A DNA stretch of 64,000 bases, taken from positions 4,428,501-4,492,500 of the forward strand of contig NZ_CP027773.1 of NCBI RefSeq assembly GCF_003019815.1, written 5' to 3'. Below the pieces are notes generated by a model. That model made no database searches and was not told where the DNA came from. It saw nothing but the letters and a program-made list of their open reading frames with translations. Made by a program: the position numbers and the translations under genes. Source of the stretch: Variovorax sp. PMC12 (GTDB lineage: Bacteria; Pseudomonadota; Gammaproteobacteria; Burkholderiales; Burkholderiaceae_C). The number at the start of each line of letters is the position of its first letter. The stretch's first letter is position 1. Positions 7,526-15,655 of this stretch are shown here, one piece after another.

Positions 7526-8548
7526 ATGCAACTGAAACACACCCTGGCCGCCATGGCCTTCGGTCTCACGGCCGTGGGCGCGATGGCGCAGACCGTGGTC
7601 GGCGTGAGCTGGTCCAACTTCCAGGAAGAGCGCTGGAAGACCGACGAGGCCGCCATCAAGGCCGAACTCGAGAAGCTCGGCGCCAAGTACATCAGTGCCG
7701 ATGCGGGCGGCTCTCCGGAGAAGCAGCTGGGCGACATCGAGGGCCTGATGTCGAAGGGCGCCAAGGCGCTCATCGTGCTGGCGATGGACAAGGACGCCAT
7801 CCTGCCGGCGGTGACCAAGGCCACGCGCCAGAAGGTGCCCGTGGTGGCGTACGACCGGCTGATCGAGGCGCCGGGCGTCTTCTACATCACCTTCGACAAC
7901 GTCGAGGTCGGCCGCATGGAAGCGCGCGAGGTGCTCAAGGTCAAGCCCAAGGGCAACTACGTGATCATCAAGGGCTCGCCGAGCGACCCGAACGCCGACT
8001 TCCTGCGCGCCGGCCAGCAGGAGGTGCTCGACGCCTCCATCAAGAAGGGCGACATCAAGATCGTCGGCGACGAATACACCGAAGGCTGGAAGCCCGAAGT
8101 CGCGCAGAAGAACATGGAGCAGATCCTCACCAAGAACGGCAACAAGGTCGACGCGGTGGTGGCGGCCAACGACGGCACGGCGGGCGGCGCGGTGGCGGCG
8201 CTCACGGCCAAGGGCCTGCGCGGCATTCCGGTGTCGGGCCAGGACGCCGACTTCGCGGCGCTCAACCGAATCGCGCTGGGCACCCAGACCGCGACCATCT
8301 TCAAGGACTCGCGCGAACTCGGCCGCGAAGCCGCCGCCGCGGCCATCGCGCTGTCGCAGGGCAAGCCGGTCGACAAGGCCGGCACCTGGAACTCCGGTCC
8401 GAAGAAGGTCTCGCTGCAATCGCGCCTGCTGACGCCGGTGCCCGTGACACGCGACAACCTCGACGTCGTGGTCAAGGCCGGCTGGATCAAGAAGGACGAG
8501 CTCTGCAAGGGCGTGACGGGCGCCAGCGCGCCCGCGGCCTGCAAGTAG
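7526..8548 (+). CDS. xylF: Xylose ABC transporter, periplasmic substrate-binding protein
   Basis: The 340-residue protein has a signal peptide cleaved after GAMA (about residue 22), then a two-lobed type I periplasmic sugar-binding fold. Segments such as VGVSWSNFQEERWKTDE, VPVVAYDRLI, VVAANDGTAGG and VSGQDADFAAL are diagnostic of XylF-type D-xylose receptors. It delivers the pentose to the permease encoded next. The ATG at 7526 follows CAGGAGAG. The operon order is receptor, permease, ATPase, ROK regulator. The substrate could also be a related sugar, but the XylF-like hinge and binding-site segments favour xylose. Confidence 0.88.
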   Translation: MQLKHTLAAMAFGLTAVGAMAQTVVGVSWSNFQEERWKTDEAAIKAELEKLGAKYISADAGGSPEKQLGDIEGLMSKGAKALIVLAMDKDAILPAVTKATRQKVPVVAYDRLIEAPGVFYITFDNVEVGRMEAREVLKVKPKGNYVIIKGSPSDPNADFLRAGQQEVLDASIKKGDIKIVGDEYTEGWKPEVAQKNMEQILTKNGNKVDAVVAANDGTAGGAVAALTAKGLRGIPVSGQDADFAALNRIALGTQTATIFKDSRELGREAAAAAIALSQGKPVDKAGTWNSGPKKVSLQSRLLTPVPVTRDNLDVVVKAGWIKKDELCKGVTGASAPAACK

Positions 8549-8589
8549 GCAAGCAAGCGCAAGCACGGATCACCCGCGCAACGCGCCAT

Positions 8590-8615
8590 CGGCCGGCCGT
8601 CCACGGGCCCGGCCG
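8590..8615 (+). other. Stem-loop between xylF and xylH
   Basis: CGGCCGG (8590-8596) can pair with CCGGCCG (8609-8615) with a 12-nt loop, in the 111-bp gap after the receptor gene. Stems at this place in binding-protein operons often stabilise the upstream mRNA so that the receptor is made in excess; that role is inferred by analogy. Confidence 0.4.
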
Positions 8616-8659
8616 GAGGTGGGCGCGCTCCTGTCTTTGTCCCGAAGGGGGTCTGAAAA

Positions 8660-9850
8660 ATGAGCAATCCAACACCGGGCTGGTGGCGCCGCACGGGCAT
8701 CGACCTGCGCCTCGTGCTGATGTGCGTGCTGCTGGTCGTGATGGCGGTGGTGTTCAGCGTCATGTCGGGCGGCGTGTTCCTGTCGCCCGAGAACCTTTAC
8801 AACGTCGCGCAGCAGACGGCGGTGGTCGGCATCGTGTCGACCGTCATGGTGCTGATCATCGTGGCGCGCCACATCGACCTGTCGGTCGGCTCGGTGATGG
8901 GCTTCGTCGGCGTGCTCATCGCGTACCTGCAATACACCTCGGGCTGGTCGTGGCCCACGGCCTGCCTGGCGGGCCTGGCCGTGGCGCTGCTGGTGTCCAT
9001 CTACCAGGGCTGGCTCACGGCGATGCTGGGCGTGCCTTCGTTCGTGGTCACGCTCGGCGGGCTGATGTCGTTCCGCGGCGCGGCCTTCCTGGTGGCCGAC
9101 GGCAAGACGCAGCCGGTGAACGACGAATTCTTCCAGCGCCTGGGCGGCGGCTACGACGGCGGCATCGGCGTCACCGCGAGCTGGGTGATCGCCGGGCTGG
9201 TGGCGGTGGTTCTGTTCGCGCGCATGTTCCAGAAGCGCGCGGCGCGCGCGCGCCACGAGATGCCCAACGAGCCGCTGTGGCTCGAGCTGCTGCTCACCGC
9301 AGTGCCGGCGGCGGTGGTGATCGGCTTCGCGGCGGTCATGAACCACTACAAGATCGATTCGAAGGACGCGCCACAGGGCATTCCGATTCCGGTGCTGATC
9401 TGGGCCGTGGTGGCCATCGTGCTGTCGTTCATCGTGCACCGCACACGCTTCGGCCGCTACGTGTTCGCGATGGGCGGCAACCCCGACGCGGCGGCGCTGG
9501 TGGGCATTCCGGTCAAGCGCGTCACGCTGATGCTGTTCGCGCTGCTGGCGGTGCTGGTCACCATCGCGGCCATCGTGTCGATCGCGCGGCTCAACGCGGG
9601 CACCAATTCGCTGGGCACGGGCATGGAGCTGTACGTGATCGCGGCGGCCGTCATCGGCGGCACGGCGCTGGCGGGCGGCAGCGGCTCGATCTTCGGCTCG
9701 GTGCTGGGCGCGCTCATCATGCAGTCGCTCGACAGCGGCATGCTGCTGCTCGACGTGCCCATCGGCAAGCGCATGGTCATCATCGGGCAGGTGCTGATCG
9801 TGGCCGTGGTGTTCGACGTTCTCTACCGGCGCAAGTTTGGGGAGAACTAG
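8660..9850 (+). CDS. xylH: Xylose ABC transporter, permease
   Basis: The 396-residue product is a hydrophobic inner-membrane permease of the ribose/xylose (BPD_transp_2) family. The EAA-like and Gly-rich segments such as HIDLSVGSVMGFVGV, PSFVVTLGGLMSFRG, FAMGGNPDAAALVGI and GGTALAGGSGSIFGSVLGA are typical. The central loop (about residues 165-235), linking two transmembrane blocks, is longer than in ribose permeases, as expected for XylH. The ATG at 8660 follows GAAGGGGG. The gap to the next gene is 303 bp and is filled by a palindromic repeat element, which is unusual inside an operon. Confidence 0.88.
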   Translation: MSNPTPGWWRRTGIDLRLVLMCVLLVVMAVVFSVMSGGVFLSPENLYNVAQQTAVVGIVSTVMVLIIVARHIDLSVGSVMGFVGVLIAYLQYTSGWSWPTACLAGLAVALLVSIYQGWLTAMLGVPSFVVTLGGLMSFRGAAFLVADGKTQPVNDEFFQRLGGGYDGGIGVTASWVIAGLVAVVLFARMFQKRAARARHEMPNEPLWLELLLTAVPAAVVIGFAAVMNHYKIDSKDAPQGIPIPVLIWAVVAIVLSFIVHRTRFGRYVFAMGGNPDAAALVGIPVKRVTLMLFALLAVLVTIAAIVSIARLNAGTNSLGTGMELYVIAAAVIGGTALAGGSGSIFGSVLGALIMQSLDSGMLLLDVPIGKRMVIIGQVLIVAVVFDVLYRRKFGEN

Positions 9851-9868
9851 GGATGAACTTGCATTGCT

Positions 9869-10123
9869 GTTCAGGGCGCGATCACGCCGACGGGGTACCT
9901 TGCTCCGCGAATGTCCCCCGGCCTTCGGCCTCCTCCTTTATTTCGCTGCGCAAGGCACCCCGCCAGCGTGATCGATGGACGCAGCGCTCGCGCGGCCGGC
10001 GTTGCGGCCGTGCCCATTGTGCGAATGGCGCCGGGTGCTCCCCGCAGCGAAATAAAGGAGGAGCCGAAGGCGGGGGACATTCGCGGAGGGGAGTACCCGG
10101 TGTCATTCGCACGCGCCCCGAAC
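9869..10123 (+). repeat. Bipartite palindromic repeat element, copy A (between xylH and xylG)
   Basis: The element runs from GTTCAGGG to CCCCGAAC and consists of two inverted hairpin modules. In module 1, CGATCACGC (9879-9887) pairs with GCGTGATCG (9966-9974). In module 2, GTGCGAATG (10019-10027) pairs with CATTCGCAC (10104-10112). Each module encloses the conserved core CGCGAATGTCCCCCG - mini-stem - CTCCTCCTTTATTTCGC (9906-9950, and inverted at 10043-10085). The same structure recurs at 25662 and 57490. It accounts for nearly the whole 303-bp xylH-xylG gap. Short open frames across it are only translations of the repeat. Confidence 0.9.
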
Positions 10124-10153
10124 AAGAACGCCAAACCAAGGCAGAGCACTGAA

Positions 10154-10948
10154 ATGGCAGACATCGACACCTCCAAACCCCTCGTCGAACTGCGCGAGAT
10201 CCGCAAGTCCTTCGGCGGCGTCAAGGCCGTGGACGGCGTGAGCGTCAACCTCTACCCCGGCGAAGTGGTCGCGCTGCTCGGCCACAACGGCGCGGGCAAG
10301 TCCACGCTCATGAAAATGCTCGCCGGCGCCTACCCCATCGACTCCGGCGACACCCTGATAGCCGGCGAGAAGGTCAACATCCGCACGCCCGCCGAAGCGC
10401 AGGCGCAAGGCATCGAGACCATCTACCAGACCCTTGCATTGGCCGACAACCTCGACTCCGTGTCGAACCTGTTCCTCGGCCGCGAGAAGATGACGCGCTG
10501 GAACACCCTGGACGACCACTTCATGGAAGTGCAGGCGCGCAAGGTGTTCCACCGGCTCAACAAGAACTTCACCAACATCCGCGTGCCCGTGCGTCGCCTC
10601 TCCGGCGGACAGCGGCAGGTGGTGGCCATCTCTCGCGCGCTGTACTTCAATGCGCGCATCCTCATCATGGACGAGCCCTGCGCCGCGCTCGGCCCCGAGG
10701 AGACCGCGATGGTCGGCGGCCTCGTGAAGCAGCTCAAGGCCGACGGCGTGGGCATCTTCCTCATCACGCACGACATGCCCGACGTGTTCTCGCTGAGCGA
10801 CCGCCTCGCCGTGATGAAGAACGGCAAGCTGGTCGGCACCTACCGCACCGCCGACGTCACCGAGGACGAAGTGCTCGGCATGATCATTGCCGGCAAGCGG
10901 CCCGAAGGCAAAGAGCAGGCCCATCACGCCGACACCGCGGCCGCCTGA
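10154..10948 (+). CDS. xylG: Xylose-type ABC transporter, ATP-binding protein (single ABC domain)
   Basis: The 264-residue ATPase has Walker A GHNGAGKST (residues 43-51), the signature LSGGQRQ, and Walker B ILIMDEP. The D-loop region reads CAALGPEE where TAALG is more usual. E. coli XylG carries two ABC domains in about 510 residues; this protein has only one, like FrcA-type sugar ATPases, so it should act as a homodimer. I chose the ATG at 10154; in-frame extensions upstream are translations of the repeat element. The ROK regulator starts 1 bp after its stop, so the two are tightly linked. Confidence 0.88.
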   Translation: MADIDTSKPLVELREIRKSFGGVKAVDGVSVNLYPGEVVALLGHNGAGKSTLMKMLAGAYPIDSGDTLIAGEKVNIRTPAEAQAQGIETIYQTLALADNLDSVSNLFLGREKMTRWNTLDDHFMEVQARKVFHRLNKNFTNIRVPVRRLSGGQRQVVAISRALYFNARILIMDEPCAALGPEETAMVGGLVKQLKADGVGIFLITHDMPDVFSLSDRLAVMKNGKLVGTYRTADVTEDEVLGMIIAGKRPEGKEQAHHADTAAA

Positions 10949-10949
10949 T

Positions 10950-12113
10950 GTGACCACCATCGGCGACCAGCAGCTCGTGAAGCGCATGAACCGCAGCGTC
11001 CTGCTGCGGCTGCTGCGCGCGCAGCCCGGCCTCTCGCGCGCGCGGCTGGCCGGCGAGAGCGGCCTCACCAAGTCGACTGTGAGCCTGCTGGTGCGCGAGC
11101 TGATCGACGAGGGCTGGCTCAGCGAATCGGGCGCGGCCGTGGCCGACGGCCTGGGGCGGCCTTCGACGCCGCTGCGCATCAACGTGGGCGTGCGCGCGCT
11201 CATGGGCGTGGAGATCGCCGTGGAGACGGTGCGCCTCGTGTGCATGTCGCTGCAGGGCGAGGTGCTGTATTCGGACACCCGGGCACTGGCCGACAGCGCG
11301 CCCGCCGGCGTCTGCGCGCAGGTTGCGCGCATGGCCTCGGTCGCGCATGCGCGGCTCGAGCAGCTCGGCCTGCGCCTGTCGAGCATCGGCGTGTGCATAC
11401 CCGGCGCGGTGGACGACTGCACCGGCGTGGTCCGCTTCGCGCCCAACCTCGGCTGGCGCAACGTGAGCCTGCTGCCCGCGCTGGAGAAAGCCTTTGCCGC
11501 CGTGGGCCTGCCGCGCGTCACCGTGCAGCTGCAGAACGACGCCGATGCCGCCGTGCTCGGTGAATACGAGTTCGCGGCAATGGAAGGCCAGGAGGGCGAA
11601 GACCCGCTGATCTTCGTCAACTGCGACGTGGGCGTGGGTGCGGGCGTGGTGCTGAACGACCGGCTCTTCACCGGCGCGCAGGGCATGGCCGGAGAGATCG
11701 GCCACACCATCCTCGAGCTCGACGGGCCGCCGTGCTCATGCGGGCGGCGCGGCTGCGCCGAGGCCTTCTTCGGTTCGCGCGTGCTGCTGCGCGAGGGCCG
11801 CGACATGCAGCGCGCCGCCGCCTTCTTCGGCGTGATGCTGCAGAACCTGTGGGTCACCTTCAACCCGCGCGCGATCGTGCTGGGCGGCAAGGCCTGCACC
11901 GATCACCGCGACTTCGTGCAGGCGGCGTTCGAGAGCGTCCACCGGCACGCCGACCGCGCCGGCATGCCGGCACCCGAACTGCGCACCGCGCGCTACGACG
12001 CATTGGCGCCGGCGGTGGGCGCCGCCGCGCTGGCGCTTCACGAATACCTGCGGCCGCTGCAGCCCGACGCGAAGGCGCGGCGCGCGCGCGCGCTGGCCCG
12101 CGCCGCCGTCTGA
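10950..12113 (+). CDS. ROK-family transcriptional repressor (XylR-like)
   Basis: The 387-residue protein joins an N-terminal winged HTH (about residues 5-70; GLTKSTVSLLVRELIDEGWL) to a ROK sugar-kinase-like domain. The zinc-binding motif CSCGRRGCAE and the GEIGHTIL segment of ROK proteins are present. Such regulators release DNA on binding a sugar. The GTG at 10950 starts one base after the xylG stop; an ATG 12 codons in is the alternative but would trim the HTH. Its position closing the xyl operon and the TAGTTAGTT/AACTAACTA palindrome before xylF indicate it represses this operon. Confidence 0.85.
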   Translation: MTTIGDQQLVKRMNRSVLLRLLRAQPGLSRARLAGESGLTKSTVSLLVRELIDEGWLSESGAAVADGLGRPSTPLRINVGVRALMGVEIAVETVRLVCMSLQGEVLYSDTRALADSAPAGVCAQVARMASVAHARLEQLGLRLSSIGVCIPGAVDDCTGVVRFAPNLGWRNVSLLPALEKAFAAVGLPRVTVQLQNDADAAVLGEYEFAAMEGQEGEDPLIFVNCDVGVGAGVVLNDRLFTGAQGMAGEIGHTILELDGPPCSCGRRGCAEAFFGSRVLLREGRDMQRAAAFFGVMLQNLWVTFNPRAIVLGGKACTDHRDFVQAAFESVHRHADRAGMPAPELRTARYDALAPAVGAAALALHEYLRPLQPDAKARRARALARAAV

Positions 12114-12117
12114 ACGT

Positions 12118-13398
12118 TCAGTCGTCCGCGGCGGCCTGCGCGGCGTCGTCATGCCAGCCGCGCAGCCGCCGGTACAGCGTGCCGCGCGACACGCGCAACT
12201 GCCGCGCCGCCTGCGAGACGTTGCCGCCGTGCGCGGCGAGCGTGTCCTCGATCAGCTTGCGGCTGTGCTCGCGCAGCGTGCCGGCGGGCCATGCGGCCTC
12301 CGCGGTGTCGGTGCCCGCCTGGCCTTCGGTGGCGGTGGTTGCAATGGCCGGTACCGCGATGCGTTCCAGGGCCGCTGGCGCCGTCTCTCCGGGCATCGCC
12401 ACGGCATGGCGGAAGTCCGCGCCGTTCGCGCCCTTCAGCTGCGCCTGCACCCATACGCCGAGCCCGCTCGCCAGCCGCAGCGGCTGCGCCGCCTCGCGCC
12501 GGCCGAGCCGCATCAGGCTCGCGAGGTCGTGCCCCAGCAGGCATTCGACATCGCGTTCGTCCGCCGCCTCGGGCAGCCGGCCCAGCAGACGCGCGCCCGC
12601 GTTGTTGAGCCAGGCGATGGTGCCGTCCGGCGCGATGCCGGCCAGCGCCTCCAGCGGCGTGCCCAGCAGCGTGGGGCTCGCCTGGAAGCGCAGGATCAGG
12701 TGGTCGCGCGACTGCGCCTGCAGCAGCCGGTTCTCGATGGTGGTGGCGTAGAGCGCCACCATCGCCGCCGCATCGAAGCCGAAGCGCCGCGCCTCCACCG
12801 TGAGGTCGAGCACGCCGGCCAGCCGGCCCGTGACATCGCGGATCGGCGCGGCGGCGCATTGCATGTGGCACAGCACGTCGAAGTAATGCTCCGCGCCGTC
12901 CACCGTGCAGGCCTGCCCGGTGCTGGCCACGATGCCCGGCGCGGTGGTGCCCACCACGCGCTCCGAAATGTTCACGCCCACCCGCGCGGTCTTGCGCAGC
13001 ACCGGCTGGTGCGCGGCGGCGGGCTGGTCGGTGACGTGCACCAGCACGCCGTCGCGGTCGGTCAGGATCACGCGGCAGTCGGTGCCCGCGAGCATGTTCT
13101 CCATCTGCGCGAGTTCCTGTCGTGCCACCTCCAGCAGCTCGCGGTTGCGCGCCAGCGTGGCGTGCAGCCGGCTCGGCGTGACCGCGTCGAAGGGCACGAT
13201 GCGCTGGCGGTCGGTGTGCGTGCGGCTGCAGCGCAGCCACGACTGGATCACCGCCTCGCCCACCAGGCCCGAGGGCCGCACGCCTTCTTCGAAGAACTGC
13301 CGCCGCGCGAGCGCCACGCGCTGCGCCGGCGTGCTGGCAAAGAGCTGGCGCGGCGCATCCGCCGTGCCTAGCCTGCTGTCGAACTTGCCTTGGGACAT
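12118..13398 (-). CDS. AcoR-like GAF/PAS/Fis-HTH regulator without AAA+ domain
   Basis: The 426-residue protein starts at an ATG at 13398 and resembles the N-terminal half of AcoR-type activators: an N-terminal region with SWLRCSRTHTDR, a GAF domain with VGTTAPGIVASTGQ and CAAAPIRDVTGRLAGVLDL, then a PAS-like segment with GIAPDGTIAWLNNAGARLLGR. The C-terminal Fis-type HTH follows (GGNVSQAARQLRVSRGTLYRR). The central AAA+ ATPase that contacts sigma-54 is missing, with no Walker A or GAFTGA motif. It therefore cannot activate sigma-54 promoters and probably acts as a conventional regulator. It is divergent from the quinohemoprotein dehydrogenase gene, its likely target. Confidence 0.82.
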   Translation of the reverse strand: MSQGKFDSRLGTADAPRQLFASTPAQRVALARRQFFEEGVRPSGLVGEAVIQSWLRCSRTHTDRQRIVPFDAVTPSRLHATLARNRELLEVARQELAQMENMLAGTDCRVILTDRDGVLVHVTDQPAAAHQPVLRKTARVGVNISERVVGTTAPGIVASTGQACTVDGAEHYFDVLCHMQCAAAPIRDVTGRLAGVLDLTVEARRFGFDAAAMVALYATTIENRLLQAQSRDHLILRFQASPTLLGTPLEALAGIAPDGTIAWLNNAGARLLGRLPEAADERDVECLLGHDLASLMRLGRREAAQPLRLASGLGVWVQAQLKGANGADFRHAVAMPGETAPAALERIAVPAIATTATEGQAGTDTAEAAWPAGTLREHSRKLIEDTLAAHGGNVSQAARQLRVSRGTLYRRLRGWHDDAAQAAADD

Positions 13399-13438
13399 GG
13401 GTTCGCCGCCTCCCTGTATTCGGGACCAGCAGCGAATG

Positions 13439-13455
13439 TGTTCCGCAATGGAACA
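13439..13455. promoter_or_regulatory. Palindrome TGTTCC-N5-GGAACA in the regulator/dehydrogenase gap
   Basis: TGTTCCGCAATGGAACA is a perfect 6-bp inverted repeat with a 5-bp centre, also of the form TGT-N11-ACA used by Fis-type activators. It lies between the divergent AcoR-like gene and the alcohol dehydrogenase gene and is a good candidate for the regulator's site. Confidence 0.5.
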
Positions 13456-13531
13456 GCGACGGATTGGGGAAATCCCGAAGGTGAACGCGAGGCCGGCGCG
13501 AACGATCCTTGCGGCACAAAGGAGACCTGCG

Positions 13532-15646
13532 ATGAAAAGAACACACTCCGGGCTGCTCATGCTCGCCGGCGCGCTGCTGTGCCTGGGCGCATCGACGGCG
13601 GCCACGGCCCAGAACGCACAGGAGCGCGCAGCGGCCGCCACCGCGCGCGTCGACGGCAATTTCATACGCGCCAACGCGGCGCAGAAGAAAACCCCCGACT
13701 GGCCCAGCGTCGGCCTCGACTACTCGGAGTCGCGCTTCAGCAGGCTCGACCAGGTGAACACCGGCAACGTGAAGGACCTGGGGCTGGTCTGGTCGTACAA
13801 CCTCGAGTCGACGCGCGGCGTGGAGGCTACGCCGCTGGTGGTGGACGGCATCATGTACGTCACCGCCTCGTGGAGCGTGGTGCACGCCATCGACACCCGC
13901 ACCGGCCAGAAGCTGTGGACCTTCGATCCGCAGGTCGACAAGTCCAAGGGCTTCAAGGGTTGCTGCGACGTGGTGAACCGCGGCGTCGCCATCCATGAGG
14001 GCAAGGTCTACGTGGCCGCCTACGACGGGCGCCTGATCGCGCTCGACGCCGCCACCGGACAGAAGGTCTGGGAGAAGGACACGCTCGAAGGCCAGAAGGG
14101 CAGCTACACCATCACCGGCGCGCCGCGGGTGTTCAAGGGCAAGGTCATCATCGGCAACGGCGGCGCCGAATACGGCGTGCGCGGCTTCGTCACCGCCTAC
14201 GACGCGAAGACCGGCGACCAGAAGTGGCGCTGGTTCGTGGTGCCCGGCGACCCGAGCAAGCCCTTCGAAGACGCTTCCATGGCCAAGGCCGCGAAGACCT
14301 GGGACCCGAGCGGCAAGTACTGGGAAGCCGGCGGCGGCGGCACCGCGTGGGACAGCTTCGCCTTCGACCCCGAGCTCAACCTGATGTACGTGGGCACCGG
14401 CAACGGCTCGCCGTGGTCGCACAAGGCGCGCAGCCCCAAGGGCGGCGACAACCTCTACCTGGGCTCGGTGGTGGCGCTCGACCCCGACACCGGCAAGTAC
14501 AAGTGGCACTACCAGGAGACGCCCGGCGACAACTGGGACTACACCTCCACCCAGTCGATGATCCTGGCCGACATGAAGCTGGACGGCAAGCCGCGCAAGG
14601 TGCTGCTGCATGCGCCGAAGAACGGCTTCTTCTTCGTCATCGACCGCACCAACGGCAAGTTCATCTCGGCGAAGAACTTCACCGAAGTGAACTGGGCCAC
14701 CGGCTACGACAAGAACGGCCGCCCGATCGGCGTGGCCGCCGCGCGCGACGGCACCAAGCCCAACGACGCCATCCCCGGCCCCTTCGGCGCGCACAACTGG
14801 CACCCGATGTCGTTCAACCCGCAGACCGGCTTCGCCTACCTGCCGGCGCAGCACGTGCCGATCAACCTGATGGACGACAAGGACTGGAAGTTCAACGAGG
14901 ACGTGCCGGGCCGCCCGCATGCGGGCCTGGGCTGGAACCTGGCCAAGTTCGCCAACGTGGAGCCGCCCAAGAGCAAGCCCTTCGGCCGCCTCGTGGCCTG
15001 GGACCCGGTGGCGCAGAAGGAAGCCTGGGGCGTGGACTATGTGTCGCCCTGGAACGGCGGCACGCTCACCACCGCCGGCAACCTGGTGTTCCAGGGCACG
15101 GCCGACGGCCGCCTGCTGGCCTACAACGCCAAGACCGGCGAGAAGCTCTGGGAAACGCCCACCGGCACCGGCGTGGTGGCGGCACCCTCGACCTACATGG
15201 TGGACGGCAAGCAGTACGTGTCGGTGGCGGTGGGCTGGGGCGGCGTGTACGGCCTCGCGCAGCGCGCCACCGAGCGGCAGGGGCCGGGCACCGTCTACAC
15301 CTTCGCGGTGGGCGGCACGGCCAAGATGCCGGACTTCGTGCAGTACCGCATGGACAAGCTGGTGCAGGGCGTCAAGTACGACCCCGCCAAGGTCCAGGCC
15401 GGCACCATGCTCTACGTGAGCAACTGCGTCTTCTGCCACGGCGTGCCGGGCGTGGACCGCGGCGGCAACATTCCCAACCTCGGCTACATGGACGCGGCCT
15501 ACATCGAGAACCTCGACAAGTTCATCCTCAAGGGCCCGGCCATGTCGCGCGGCATGCCCGACTTCACGGGCAAGCTCTCGGGCGAGGAGATCGAGAGCAT
15601 CAAGGCGTTCATCCAGGGGACGGCGGACGCGATCCGGCCCAAGTAG
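13532..15646 (+). CDS. PQQ-dependent alcohol dehydrogenase (type II quinohemoprotein)
   Basis: The 704-residue periplasmic enzyme begins with a signal peptide (cleaved near ATAQ, residue 27), followed by an eight-bladed propeller with repeated W-docking segments such as GQKLWTFDP. The vicinal disulfide Cys144-Cys145 (GCCD) that sits over PQQ is present. A C-terminal cytochrome c domain carries CVFCH (residues 632-636), with the Met ligand likely in SRGMPDF. This soluble type II layout passes electrons from alcohols through PQQ to heme c. The ATG at 13532 follows AAAGGAG. No dedicated cytochrome or PQQ synthesis gene is adjacent. Confidence 0.92.
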   Translation: MKRTHSGLLMLAGALLCLGASTAATAQNAQERAAAATARVDGNFIRANAAQKKTPDWPSVGLDYSESRFSRLDQVNTGNVKDLGLVWSYNLESTRGVEATPLVVDGIMYVTASWSVVHAIDTRTGQKLWTFDPQVDKSKGFKGCCDVVNRGVAIHEGKVYVAAYDGRLIALDAATGQKVWEKDTLEGQKGSYTITGAPRVFKGKVIIGNGGAEYGVRGFVTAYDAKTGDQKWRWFVVPGDPSKPFEDASMAKAAKTWDPSGKYWEAGGGGTAWDSFAFDPELNLMYVGTGNGSPWSHKARSPKGGDNLYLGSVVALDPDTGKYKWHYQETPGDNWDYTSTQSMILADMKLDGKPRKVLLHAPKNGFFFVIDRTNGKFISAKNFTEVNWATGYDKNGRPIGVAAARDGTKPNDAIPGPFGAHNWHPMSFNPQTGFAYLPAQHVPINLMDDKDWKFNEDVPGRPHAGLGWNLAKFANVEPPKSKPFGRLVAWDPVAQKEAWGVDYVSPWNGGTLTTAGNLVFQGTADGRLLAYNAKTGEKLWETPTGTGVVAAPSTYMVDGKQYVSVAVGWGGVYGLAQRATERQGPGTVYTFAVGGTAKMPDFVQYRMDKLVQGVKYDPAKVQAGTMLYVSNCVFCHGVPGVDRGGNIPNLGYMDAAYIENLDKFILKGPAMSRGMPDFTGKLSGEEIESIKAFIQGTADAIRPK

Positions 15647-15655
15647 CGGGAAGGC

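Noticed and set aside
9869..10123. CRISPR array or insertion sequence as explanation for the repeats
   Set aside because: There are no regular short repeats with unique spacers and no transposase frame. The copies are dispersed single elements with internal inverted symmetry.
13399..13531. Sigma-54 promoter in front of the alcohol dehydrogenase gene
   Set aside because: I could not find GG-N10-GC with correct spacing, and the adjacent regulator lacks the AAA+ domain needed for sigma-54 activation.
12149..15439. Long minus-strand open frame of about 1096 codons
   Set aside because: It is a shadow across the alcohol dehydrogenase gene and, at its other end, an out-of-frame reading of the AcoR-like gene.
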